DNA of 64,000 bases from positions 447,501-511,500 of the forward strand of contig JAQTIA010000002.1 in the NCBI GenBank assembly GCA_029433415.1. The letters run 5' to 3'. Source of the DNA: Acetobacteraceae bacterium ESL0709 (GTDB lineage Bacteria > Pseudomonadota > Alphaproteobacteria > Acetobacterales > Acetobacteraceae). Shown here piece by piece: positions 56,052-64,000 of the stretch; positions within the stretch are counted from its first letter, which is position 1; every line of letters starts with the position of its first letter. The position numbers and the translations under genes were made by a program. A model generated the notes under the pieces. That model was given only the letters and a program-made list of their open reading frames with translations, was not told the origin of the DNA and ran no database searches.

Positions 56052-57282
56052 GGAAGAGTTTGCCTGCCTGATGGCAGGGTTGGGGCCTTTCGGCCCAGAT
56101 GACGTTAAATCTCCCATCGCCTTGGCTGTATCAGGCGGGGGAGATTCCATGGCACTGGCTTTTCTGGCCAGGAGCTGGCGCGTTCATATTATCGCCCTGA
56201 TTGTCGATCACGGGTTACGCCCTGAATCCCGTCAGGAAGCCGAGCTGACGGCGCAGAGATTGTCACAGATGGGTGTGCCTTTCCAGATTTTGACTCTCGA
56301 GCAGTTAAAGTCGGGCGGTTTGCAGGAACAGGCGCGTAATGCCCGTTTTTCGGTCCTGGAACGTGCCTGTTTCGAAAAGGGCGCATCTATCCTGATGCTG
56401 GCCCATCATCAGGCTGATCAGGAAGAAACCCTTCAGATGCGTGTTGAGAAAAAAAGCGGATTGGAGGGGATGTTGGGTATGGCGCCGCGTTCCAGCCATG
56501 CGTGTCTGACCTTGTTACGCCCTTTCCTGTCCTTGCGACCGGAGCGTCTGAAAGCGACCTTGCGTACGGCAGGCATCGCCTGGTGTGAGGATCCATCCAA
56601 TCAGAATCGTCGTTTCAGACGTGTGCAAGTAAGGCAGGATCTGACAGAAAAAGAGCGTAAATTCCTGCGTGGTGAGCAGGAACGCGCTGTGCGGCATGTT
56701 CAGGAAATGGAAGCGCGTCTTCCTGTTCTCATGGCAGAAAAGATTAGAGAGCAGCCTGAAGGCTGGACGATATTATCTCCTGATGTCCTGACGGAGAGCG
56801 AACCGGAAATGGCAGATTTCTTCCTGGGGCGCCTGATCCGCAGGATTGGGGGGTGCCCTTATCTCCCGTCACCCGAAGCGCTTTCCCGGCTAAGACGTAA
56901 AGGAGAGGGGAGTTTGGGGGGGGCGGTACTGAAAAAGCGTCTTGTTCAGGGGAAAATAAAAGATCTGATTCTTTATCGGGAATGTCGTGATCTGTCTTTG
57001 TCTGTTCCTGCCATAAAGGGACGGTTATGGGATCGCCGCTGGCTTTATGCCGGCCCAGAGAAAGTCGATTGTCAGATTGCAGCCTTGTCAGGGAAAGCTG
57101 GCGAAGTAAGGGAAGAGAGAAGCGTGCCTGTTTCTGTCCTGCAAACAGTTCCAGCATTATGGCGTGAAGGGCAGCTTGTTGCGGTGGCGGATTGTGTCAG
57201 AGGGCTGTCTCTTGATCTGCCGCGCGTTTCATTTTCCTGGCAGGGCGGTATGAAAATGGTCGGGGCCAAGCAGTTTTATTAA
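56029..57282 (+). CDS. tilS: tRNA(Ile)-lysidine synthase
   Basis: An enzyme of about 417 residues that modifies the CAU anticodon of tRNA-Ile2 to lysidine. The PP-loop is LAVSGGGDSMALAFL at 32-46. AHHQADQEETLQMR resembles the family's HHxxDxxET motif. GTG 56029 is preferred for AAGG 6 bases upstream; ATG 56071 or GTG 56014 are alternatives. It overlaps the cpoB end by about 23 bases. Confidence 0.93.
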   Translation: MPAQPVTKEEFACLMAGLGPFGPDDVKSPIALAVSGGGDSMALAFLARSWRVHIIALIVDHGLRPESRQEAELTAQRLSQMGVPFQILTLEQLKSGGLQEQARNARFSVLERACFEKGASILMLAHHQADQEETLQMRVEKKSGLEGMLGMAPRSSHACLTLLRPFLSLRPERLKATLRTAGIAWCEDPSNQNRRFRRVQVRQDLTEKERKFLRGEQERAVRHVQEMEARLPVLMAEKIREQPEGWTILSPDVLTESEPEMADFFLGRLIRRIGGCPYLPSPEALSRLRRKGEGSLGGAVLKKRLVQGKIKDLILYRECRDLSLSVPAIKGRLWDRRWLYAGPEKVDCQIAALSGKAGEVREERSVPVSVLQTVPALWREGQLVAVADCVRGLSLDLPRVSFSWQGGMKMVGAKQFY

Positions 57283-57429
57283 AAATTGAGACAGATTGCG
57301 TTGTTTTAAGCTTGCAGGGGCTAGGAAAGCCTTCATAAAGTTCTATCTTTAAAAAATGAAATCAGATAGTGCGAATTTTCGGACTCTGCCTTGTTACAGT
57401 CTCGTCCTGAGTGAGGATACAGAATCAAG

Positions 57430-59304
57430 ATGAATAATATTGGTCGTAACGTTGTGATCTGGGTTATCGTCATTATGGCGGCTATCGTCATATTGACGGC
57501 TTTTCAGCCCGGTTCCAGCCGTCAGGCTGTACAGCAACTTGCTTATTCTGACTTTATTCATGATGTGGAGCAACATCAGGTCCGTTCGGTCGTGATACGG
57601 GACCAGAATATAACGGGCGTGCTGAGTAACGGGACGTCTTTCAAGACATATGCTCCGTTTGACCCGGCCATGGTTCCTGTTCTGACCAAGTCCGGCGTGG
57701 AAGTGACCGCGCGTCCTCCCCAGAGTGATGAGAGTCCGATCCTGCGTTACATAGCGGCTTATCTGCCCATTATCCTTATGTTGGGTCTGGGTTTCATGAT
57801 TTTCCGCCAGATGCAAGCAGGAGGCGGCGGCCGCGGTGCCATGGGTTTTGGCAAGTCCAAGGCCAAATTGTTAAATGAAAAGCAGGGGCGTGTGACATTT
57901 GCCGATGTGGCCGGGATTGACGAGGCCAAGGCAGAGCTTGAGGAAATTGTGGATTTCCTCAAGGATCCTCATAAATTTACTCGCCTTGGTGGTAAAATTC
58001 CCAAAGGCGTATTGCTGGTTGGTCCTCCTGGAACAGGCAAGACGTTGTTGGCCCGTTCTGTTGCGGGTGAAGCGAATGTGCCATTTTTCAGCATTTCCGG
58101 TTCTGATTTTGTGGAAATGTTCGTCGGTGTTGGCGCCTCGCGTGTGCGTGACATGTTCGAACAGGGCAAAAAAGCGGCTCCTTGTATAATTTTTATTGAT
58201 GAAATTGATGCTGTAGGGCGTCATCGCGGCATTGGTCTTGGCGGAGGCAATGATGAACGCGAGCAGACTCTCAACCAGATGCTGGTGGAAATGGATGGTT
58301 TCGAGAGCAATGAGGGTGTTATCATCATTGCTGCCACAAATCGTCCGGATGTGCTGGATCCGGCTCTGCTGCGTCCGGGGCGGTTTGACCGTCAGGTTGT
58401 TGTCTCCAATCCTGATGTGAGCGGGCGTGAGAAGATTCTGCGTGTCCATATGAAGAAGCTGCCGCTTTTCTCTGATGTGGATGCTCGCATTATCGCCCGT
58501 GGTACCCCTGGTTTCTCAGGGGCCGATCTGGCCAATCTGGTCAATGAGGCGGCTTTGTTTGCCGCACGTCAGGGAAGTCGCTCTGTCTCCATGTCCCAGT
58601 TTGAGCAGGCCAAGGATAAAGTTATGATGGGAGCTGAGAGACGCTCTATGGTCATGACAGAGGACGAGAAACGCACCACGGCCTATCATGAGGGGGCTCA
58701 CGCGCTTTGTGCTTATCTGACGCCAGGAAGCGATGCGATTCATAAAGCCACGATCATTCCGCGTGGTCAGGCTTTGGGCATGGTTATGACGTTACCGGAG
58801 AAAGATAATATCTCCTATAGTCGCAAATGGTGCCTTGCCCGTCTGGTTATCGCGATGGGTGGACGAGTCGGCGAGGAAGTTATTTTTGGCTATGAGAATG
58901 TCAGTGCTGGCGCTGCAGGTGACATAAAGGGAGCGACTGATATTGCCCGCCGTATGGTCAAGCAGTGGGGAATGAGTGACCGCCTCGGCATGGTCGCTTA
59001 TGACAATCCTGACGAGCTTTCAACCGAAATGGCTGACGAAATTGATCAGGAAGTGCGTCAGCTGATTGATACAGCCTACGCTCAGGCCAAGCAGCTTGTT
59101 CTGGCCCATATTGATGACCTGCATCGTTTGGCGGAAGCGCTGCTGGAATATGAGACTCTGAATGGCGATGAAGTCGGGAAGGTCATTCGTGGTGAGCCTC
59201 TGGATCGTCCCGATGAAAGCGGAGATCATTCAATAGGGGGAGAGAAGGGGTCTGTACCGGGCATCCGTTTCCGCCCTTCCGGGCTGGCTCCCCAGACCGT
59301 CTGA
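57430..59304 (+). CDS. ftsH: ATP-dependent zinc metalloprotease FtsH
   Basis: A 624-residue membrane protease. Two helices (residues 8-25 and 105-125) flank a periplasmic domain. AAA+ Walker A is GPPGTGKT at 198-205 and Walker [14 protein letters not shown]. The zinc motif is HEGAH, with His420, Glu421 and His424. It degrades membrane proteins and regulators. The last 30 residues are acidic and disordered. A clear terminator follows. Confidence 0.98.
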   Translation: MNNIGRNVVIWVIVIMAAIVILTAFQPGSSRQAVQQLAYSDFIHDVEQHQVRSVVIRDQNITGVLSNGTSFKTYAPFDPAMVPVLTKSGVEVTARPPQSDESPILRYIAAYLPIILMLGLGFMIFRQMQAGGGGRGAMGFGKSKAKLLNEKQGRVTFADVAGIDEAKAELEEIVDFLKDPHKFTRLGGKIPKGVLLVGPPGTGKTLLARSVAGEANVPFFSISGSDFVEMFVGVGASRVRDMFEQGKKAAPCIIFIDEIDAVGRHRGIGLGGGNDEREQTLNQMLVEMDGFESNEGVIIIAATNRPDVLDPALLRPGRFDRQVVVSNPDVSGREKILRVHMKKLPLFSDVDARIIARGTPGFSGADLANLVNEAALFAARQGSRSVSMSQFEQAKDKVMMGAERRSMVMTEDEKRTTAYHEGAHALCAYLTPGSDAIHKATIIPRGQALGMVMTLPEKDNISYSRKWCLARLVIAMGGRVGEEVIFGYENVSAGAAGDIKGATDIARRMVKQWGMSDRLGMVAYDNPDELSTEMADEIDQEVRQLIDTAYAQAKQLVLAHIDDLHRLAEALLEYETLNGDEVGKVIRGEPLDRPDESGDHSIGGEKGSVPGIRFRPSGLAPQTV

Positions 59305-59325
59305 TAATAGGCCGGTTTTTTTGAG

Positions 59326-59360
59326 AACAGGCATCTGATTTTTTTCGGATGCCTGTTTTT
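59326..59360 (+). terminator. Terminator of ftsH
   Basis: AACAGGCATC (59326-59335) pairs with GATGCCTGTT (59348-59357) and is followed by TTT, just after the ftsH stop and before glmM. Confidence 0.88.
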
Positions 59361-59446
59361 ATTGTGAACTTTCAGGAAATTCCGGTATGTAGCCCGTCAG
59401 GTTGTATGAATGACGATCTGGGGTTGCAATCAGAAGGGGTACTGTC

Positions 59447-60796
59447 ATGGCGGGCACGAGAGTCTTTTTTGGAACTGACGGAATCCGGGGCCGGGCCAAT
59501 ACGGCCCCCATGACTGTTGAGGTTGCACAAAAGCTCGGTCAGGCCGCCGGATTATATTTCAGGAGACGGCAGAACCGTCATACGGTCCTGCTGGGCAAGG
59601 ATACGCGCTTGTCTGGCTATATGATTGAATGTGCCTTGGTTTCAGGATTTCTGTCGGCAGGAATGGACGTCACCCTTGTGGGGCCACTCCCAACGCCAGC
59701 GATTGCTTTTTTGACGCGTTCCTTGCGGGCAGATCTTGGGGTCATGATTTCAGCGTCTCATAATCCATTTGCTGATAATGGAATCAAGCTTTTCGGGCCG
59801 GATGGTTTCAAGCTTTCTGACAAGGCAGAGAGCGAGATTGAGGCACTGATGGAGCAGGATCTCTCTGCTTCTCTTGCTGCGCCAGAAGAAATTGGCCGTG
59901 CGTCACGTCTTAATGACGCAGCAGGACGCTATATTGAATATGTGAAATCGTCATTTCCCCGAGGGCGGCGCCTGGACGGGCTGAAAATTGTCCTTGATTG
60001 CGCTAATGGTTCAGCCTACCGGGTGGCACCGACAGCATTATGGGAATTGGGAGCAGACGTTATACGTCTTGGCTGTGAGCCTGACGGGATGAATATTAAC
60101 GATCATGTCGGTTCGACGTACCCACAGGCCCTTTGTGAAGTCGTTAAATTACATAAGGCTGATTTTGGCATTGCGCTGGATGGCGATGCGGATCGTGTTT
60201 TGATTGCTGATGAACAGGGTCGTCTGGTCGATGGGGACCAGATTCTGGCTCTGATTGCAAGATCGTGGCAAAAACAGGGGAAATTATGCGGTAATGAGAT
60301 CGTTGCGACCGTCATGTCCAATCTGGGACTCGAGAAATATCTGAATTCACTAGGGTTGAGGCTTTACCGGACGGCTGTAGGAGATCGCTATGTTGTGGAG
60401 CGGATGCGTCAAAGCGGGGTGAACCTCGGAGGAGAGCAGTCAGGCCACATGGTCTTGTCAGATTACGGTACGACAGGCGATGGCCTGCTGGCTGCCTTGC
60501 AGATCTTGGCGGTGATGGTCGAGGCGCAGAAACCGGCCAGCGAAGTCTGCCAGCTTTTTACGCCATATCCGCAGCTTTTGAAAAATCTGCATTATCAAGG
60601 CAAGAACCCCATGTCTCGACCGGAGATAAAAGATATCTGCAAATGGGCAGAAGGACAGCTGAAAGGCCGCGGACGTCTTGTTCTCAGGGCCAGTGGTACT
60701 GAGCATCTGATCAGAGTGATGGTCGAGGCCGAAGACGACGACACCGTTCACAGAATGGTCCAGCAGATTTGCGAAAAAATAGAAATGCTCGTCTGA
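59447..60796 (+). CDS. glmM: Phosphoglucosamine mutase
   Basis: A 449-residue enzyme converting glucosamine-6-phosphate to glucosamine-1-phosphate for peptidoglycan and LPS. The phosphoserine is Ser104 in [13 protein letters not shown]; the metal site is [10 protein letters not shown]; sugar-binding GGEQSGHM and phosphate-binding [12 protein letters not shown] follow. Normal length. It converges on ctrA. Confidence 0.97.
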   Translation: MAGTRVFFGTDGIRGRANTAPMTVEVAQKLGQAAGLYFRRRQNRHTVLLGKDTRLSGYMIECALVSGFLSAGMDVTLVGPLPTPAIAFLTRSLRADLGVMISASHNPFADNGIKLFGPDGFKLSDKAESEIEALMEQDLSASLAAPEEIGRASRLNDAAGRYIEYVKSSFPRGRRLDGLKIVLDCANGSAYRVAPTALWELGADVIRLGCEPDGMNINDHVGSTYPQALCEVVKLHKADFGIALDGDADRVLIADEQGRLVDGDQILALIARSWQKQGKLCGNEIVATVMSNLGLEKYLNSLGLRLYRTAVGDRYVVERMRQSGVNLGGEQSGHMVLSDYGTTGDGLLAALQILAVMVEAQKPASEVCQLFTPYPQLLKNLHYQGKNPMSRPEIKDICKWAEGQLKGRGRLVLRASGTEHLIRVMVEAEDDDTVHRMVQQICEKIEMLV

Positions 60797-60891
60797 GATC
60801 ATTTAAGTATTACAGTGGAACTCTCTGTATTTTCGCAATAACCGATGCAGTTAGAATCTATTACTCCAGATAAAATAGTCTTTTTGCCTGC

Positions 60892-60912
60892 TGCACCGAC
60901 TGTTTCGGTGCA
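60892..60912. terminator. Hairpin between glmM and the CtrA-like gene
   Basis: TGCACCGA (60892-60899) pairs with TCGGTGCA (60905-60912), an 8-bp stem with a 5-base loop ending right at the ctrA stop codon. It is a possible bidirectional terminator, though no U-run follows. Confidence 0.55.
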
Positions 60913-61674
60913 TCATTCTTCGCTTATGTGAGGATTAGGGGCATTCTGTTCTGACTCATTTCCTTCTGTGTCAGGTCCCGTAGGGGCATTTTCTGATGAT
61001 TCACTGGCATCTCGCATGATATAGCCTCGTCCCCATACTGTAGAGATGAGGTTACCCAAGCCATAATTTTGTAATTTACGCCTTAACTTACAGATAAAGA
61101 CGTCGATAATCTTCATTTCTGGTTCATCTATGCCACCATAGAGATGGTTGAGAAACGTGTCTTTCGCAAGGACTGTATTTTTGCGAACGACCAGAAGCTC
61201 AAGAATAGAGTATTCTTTCCCGGTCAGATGGAGCGGTTTGCCATTGATATTGACGATTCTACTTTCCAGATTGAGCTCAAGTTCACCGATTCTTAATAGT
61301 GAATCTGCATAACCGCGTGAGCGGCGTACCAAAGCCCGGCATCGTGCTATGATTTCGTCAGTGTCAAAGGGTTTCACCAGATAATCATCCGCTCCCATGG
61401 AAAAAGCCTTCACCTTTACTTGAGAGCGGTCGATAGATGAAATGACCATGATAGGCACTTTCATGTGCGCGCGGCGTGTCTGGCGGATAAGTTCAGGAGC
61501 GTCTATATCGGAAAGGTTAAGCTCGGTAATTAATAGATCGAAATCATAATGCCGCATCATGTCCAAAGCGTCTTCTCCTGTTTTGACATGATCTACCGCG
61601 TAAGCTGCTCCCTTGAGGGTTTTGATTAAAGGGGTAGCTGTGGAAAGGTCACTCTCTGCAATTAAAATACGCAT
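60913..61674 (-). CDS. ctrA: CtrA-like response regulator with Glu at the phosphorylation site
   Basis: A 253-residue regulator. The C-terminal DNA-binding domain (residues 125-225) matches CtrA, the alphaproteobacterial cell-cycle regulator: LTGKEYSILELLVVRK, LNHLYGG, DEPEMKIIDVFICKLRRKL, VWGRGYIMR. The N-terminal receiver aligns without gaps to Caulobacter CtrA, but position 51 is Glu (LLITELNLSD) where the phospho-accepting Asp should be, and one acidic-pocket residue near position 8 is Ser. Lys101 (VKPFD) remains. The protein may be active without phosphorylation. ATG 61674 has AGGA 10 bases upstream; an ATG at 61731 lacks one. The last 25 residues are acidic. Confidence 0.9.
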   Translation of the reverse strand: MRILIAESDLSTATPLIKTLKGAAYAVDHVKTGEDALDMMRHYDFDLLITELNLSDIDAPELIRQTRRAHMKVPIMVISSIDRSQVKVKAFSMGADDYLVKPFDTDEIIARCRALVRRSRGYADSLLRIGELELNLESRIVNINGKPLHLTGKEYSILELLVVRKNTVLAKDTFLNHLYGGIDEPEMKIIDVFICKLRRKLQNYGLGNLISTVWGRGYIMRDASESSENAPTGPDTEGNESEQNAPNPHISEE

Positions 61675-61826
61675 GTTATTTTTCCTATTATCTAGGCTGC
61701 TATCAGGGTCCATGCCCATTGGAAAATACAACCTATGATTGTTTTTAAGCTAAAATATATCCATATTCAATCGTTTTTTCCTCGTGAGTTTTTGGTGACA
61801 TGACTAAGAATTACAGGGAAATTTTA

Positions 61827-61841
61827 TTAATTTAGATTTAA
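61827..61841. promoter_or_regulatory. Perfect CtrA box (TTAA-N7-TTAA)
   Basis: TTAATTTAGATTTAA matches the CtrA binding site exactly. It lies in the 348-base gap between the divergent ctrA-like gene and the 101-residue gene, about 155 bases upstream of ctrA. Autoregulation, or control of the divergent gene, is likely. The rest of the gap is AT-rich and shows no other element I can name. Confidence 0.6.
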
Positions 61842-62022
61842 TAATGCGTAAAAATTTCCCGGTTTGAGAGATAAAATTTCTCTTAAGGTGTTAATGTCAC
61901 AGTCTGTATTTCATTTTTCATGCACGATTTTGTTTGTAAAGAAATGTTTAACTGTAAAAATGATAGTCTCGCCTTACGCCAAGTGGATGAAAATTATCGT
62001 AAGGATATGAGAGTTCTAATTT

Positions 62023-62328
62023 ATGCAGAGAGATGGAGAACATACAGCGGAGATTCTTTTTTACACCTTGCTGGAGCGTGAAAATAAGGCTTTTGCCCAA
62101 TTACAGGAGGCCGAGTCTGATTTCCTGGCGCGCTATAACGCGGCAAGCTCTCCAGAGGCTGATGACAGCGATGTGGAAGAATTTGGCCGCTGGCTCCAGA
62201 TCGGCCGCCGTAATATAGAATGCGCTCGTGAGAGACTGGCAGCTATCACATTGGAGCGGGGACTCGTACGTCAGGCTTTGATAGCTGAGAGAGCCTCAAA
62301 GAGGAATATTGAGAATGAGGAATCGTGA
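62023..62328 (+). CDS. Small coiled-coil protein of unknown function, divergent from ctrA
   Basis: A 101-residue, highly charged, helical protein (ENKAFAQLQEAESDFLARYN, then RRNIECARERLAAITLERGL). No domain is recognised. In many flagellated Alphaproteobacteria the gene neighbouring ctrA is fliJ, a coiled-coil flagellar export protein of about 140 residues. Length and heptad pattern allow a degenerate relative, but no motif proves it. A CtrA box lies upstream. Confidence 0.55.
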   Translation: MQRDGEHTAEILFYTLLERENKAFAQLQEAESDFLARYNAASSPEADDSDVEEFGRWLQIGRRNIECARERLAAITLERGLVRQALIAERASKRNIENEES

Positions 62329-62341
62329 TTCTTCTGAAAGT

Positions 62342-62767
62342 TTAGTGCGCTCGTAAGGAATCGAGTAATGCGGACGAGGTCCCGATCAAGGCACAGACGA
62401 CAGGATGAGTGGCGTCCCTTACTAGAAGTAGAAAGACCTTTTTCCGATGAGGGAAAAGGTCGCTTTCTATCTCAAATGTACTGGGCAAAGCGTTTTGATG
62501 AGATTCATTACCCAGTAATTTGCAGGCTTTGGCAGCTTCCTGCAAAAAGCGTGCTGATATTTTTTCCAGGGCGCGTAACAGTGTCTCATCGCTGAGTGTG
62601 TTTCCCTTTCCGTCCCGGCTCTTCAGCCGATCCCAATCTTTCCTCAGGATAAAACAGGGTATGCCATCCTGTTCGGTCGTGCGTTCCGCCCGAAGAATCT
62701 TCCCAGACTGGGCCAGGCTGATAATATCCAGAGCCGGTAATACCGTGGGATCAAGCGCGATGGACAT
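62342..62767 (-). CDS. Hypothetical protein downstream of the M29 aminopeptidase
   Basis: A 141-residue protein I do not recognise. It has an alpha/beta pattern: LPALDIISLAQSGKILRAERTTEQDGIPCFILRKDW resembles a small nucleic-acid or peptide-binding fold, and the end (KVFLLLVRDATHPVVCALIG) is hydrophobic. It starts 6 bases after the aminopeptidase stop and is probably co-transcribed with it. It converges on the small coiled-coil gene. Confidence 0.6.
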   Translation of the reverse strand: MSIALDPTVLPALDIISLAQSGKILRAERTTEQDGIPCFILRKDWDRLKSRDGKGNTLSDETLLRALEKISARFLQEAAKACKLLGNESHQNALPSTFEIESDLFPHRKKVFLLLVRDATHPVVCALIGTSSALLDSLRAH

Positions 62768-62773
62768 AGAGCG

Positions 62774-64000
62774 CTAGACCCATTCGCCCTGGCGCATAAG
62801 GGGCTGGGACACTCCATTTTTAATACCATCCACGTCGATATGGGCTGATCCTACCATCCAGTCTATATGAATAATCGACTGGTTTGCGCCGCGCGCTATA
62901 AGCTGTGCCTCGCTCTGCCTGTCTGTGTCCATCATGCATTTGGTGTATGACTGGCCGAGAGCAATATGGCTTGAGGCATTTTCGTCGAAAAGTGTATTAC
63001 GATAGAGAATGCCACTTTGTGAAATAGGCGAGGAATAAGGCACAAGGGCGACCTCTCCAAGGCGGCGTGCGCCTTCGTCACTATCCAGCAGGCGTTCCAG
63101 AACATCTTGCCCGGCATCAGCATGAACTTCGACAATCTTGCCTTCCTGAAAACGCACATGAATACCGTCAATAAGTGAGCCTTGGTGAAAAAGTGGTTTC
63201 GTGCTGGAAATAACACCATCAACCCGGGCACAATGCGGAGTCGTAAAAACTTCTTCAGTCGGGATATTGGGATTACACACAATATTATTAGTTGTCGTTT
63301 CCGCCCCCCCAGCCCAGAAATGACCATCTGCCAGACCAATTGTGATGTCTGTTCCAGGTCCCTTGAAAGCAAGAGCGTCAAATCGCAGGTCATTCAGGCG
63401 GGCAGAGCGCTCGTGCAGGTGCCGGTTATGCTCCTGCCATACACTGACAGGATCGTCATGATCCACGCGTGATGCCTTGAAAATCCCTTGCCACAGGGCC
63501 TCCAGGGCTTCTGGCTCTGATAAATCGGGAAAGACTTGTTTGGCCCATACAGGGTTGGCAGCGGCAACAATCGTCCAGTTTGTTGCGAATTGCGTAATGA
63601 CCTCCATGGCTGGACGGTTGACTTTCGAGCTGGCTTTGCTGGCACGGGAAATATAGTCGGGGTTCTGCCCTTTCAGGAGAGTGGGATTGCCCCCGGTAAC
63701 AGCTAGACGCGCTGTCCCTTCCCGGTAAGCCTGTGCCATGGCGTCAGCAACCCAGCCATTAGCTATGTCGAAGCTTTCCGCCGAAGCGTAACGATAGCGA
63801 GCCAGTGTGATTTCATCATCGCTGAAGAATGTGGTGACCAGCGAGGCACCGGCTTTATAGGCGTGTTCGGTAATACGGCGCACGAGAGGGACCGATTCCA
63901 GCGGAGCCGTGATGAAGAGCTGTTGTTGCGGGACCAGATTGAGCCCAACACGGACAGCAACCTCTCCGAGGCGATCCAGTAATTGTTCATGGGTAAATTT
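62774..64000 (-). CDS. M29 family aminopeptidase, nearly complete
   Basis: 408 residues are visible; only the extreme N-terminus is beyond the right edge. The frame continues past the first internal start through RLGEVAVRVGLNLVPQQQLFITAP, the usual start of aminopeptidase S/T/II. Metal-binding residues of the M29 family are seen in VHADAGQDVLERLLDSDEGARRLGEVALVP, SHIALGQSY, and IHIDWMVGSAHIDVDGI. It releases N-terminal amino acids using Co2+ or Zn2+ in a cytoplasmic dimer. Confidence 0.93.
   Translation of the reverse strand, partial: KFTHEQLLDRLGEVAVRVGLNLVPQQQLFITAPLESVPLVRRITEHAYKAGASLVTTFFSDDEITLARYRYASAESFDIANGWVADAMAQAYREGTARLAVTGGNPTLLKGQNPDYISRASKASSKVNRPAMEVITQFATNWTIVAAANPVWAKQVFPDLSEPEALEALWQGIFKASRVDHDDPVSVWQEHNRHLHERSARLNDLRFDALAFKGPGTDITIGLADGHFWAGGAETTTNNIVCNPNIPTEEVFTTPHCARVDGVISSTKPLFHQGSLIDGIHVRFQEGKIVEVHADAGQDVLERLLDSDEGARRLGEVALVPYSSPISQSGILYRNTLFDENASSHIALGQSYTKCMMDTDRQSEAQLIARGANQSIIHIDWMVGSAHIDVDGIKNGVSQPLMRQGEWV

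Noticed and set aside
1-64000. CRISPR arrays, transposons and prophage modules
   Set aside because: No regularly spaced repeats, transposase, integrase, capsid or terminase-like proteins were seen on either strand.

Overview
The window looks like a chromosomal stretch of an acetic acid bacterium (Alphaproteobacteria, Acetobacteraceae) of moderate GC. The signs are a C4-type hemA, a fused ispDF, an ATP12 chaperone gene, argJ, a CtrA-type regulator, a SAM-II riboswitch and an alphaproteobacterial secA / yebC-ruvCAB-ybgC-tolQRAB-pal-cpoB-tilS-ftsH-glmM block. No phage, IS element or CRISPR array was seen. I do not assign a species.

Layout. 1-3.2 kb: edge of a cation efflux gene, an FAD oxidoreductase and an MFS carrier. 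3.4-5.3 kb: an AT-rich two-gene island resembling CDP-glycerol / polyol-phosphate polymer synthesis, probably acquired. 5.5-9.1 kb: hemA, then a convergent two-partner-secretion transporter coupled to an unrecognised exported protein. 9.3-11.9 kb: a degenerate HisE-like protein, cvpA and purF. 11.9-12.5 kb: a hairpin-rich leader with a 21-codon ORF in front of a sugar porter. 14-17 kb: fumarase and malic enzyme. 17.1-22.7 kb: a tightly overlapping ccmCDEFGHI operon for cytochrome c maturation. 22.8-35.4 kb: EVE protein, EcsC, aat, an exported protein with a PrxQ peroxiredoxin, two AsmA-like giants, rarA, a pseudouridine synthase and ATP12. 35.5-44 kb, mostly minus strand: ispDF, apaG, metZ with its SAM-II riboswitch, tRNA-Gly(CCC), a 2OG-Fe dioxygenase, NDH-2, argJ and a parvulin. 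44.5-60.8 kb, plus strand: Sec export, Holliday junction processing, Tol-Pal envelope complex, tRNA lysidine synthase, FtsH and GlmM. 60.9-64 kb: a CtrA-like regulator and small unknown genes beside an M29 aminopeptidase.

How the genes work together. Many neighbours overlap by ATGA or TAATG junctions, so operons can be read directly: ccm, yebC-ruvC-ruvA-ruvB, rarA-rlu, asmA-atp12, and the exported protein with bcp. Respiration and redox are well represented (heme synthesis, cytochrome c maturation, NDH-2), as is the envelope (SecA, Tol-Pal, parvulin, AsmA-like proteins, GlmM).

Most notable observations: the CtrA-like regulator has Glu at position 51, where Caulobacter CtrA has its phospho-accepting Asp, and a perfect TTAA-N7-TTAA box lies in its upstream region. 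Others are the SAM-II riboswitch before metZ, the TagD / glycerophosphotransferase-DUF4214 island, and the structured leader with a micro-ORF before the sugar porter.
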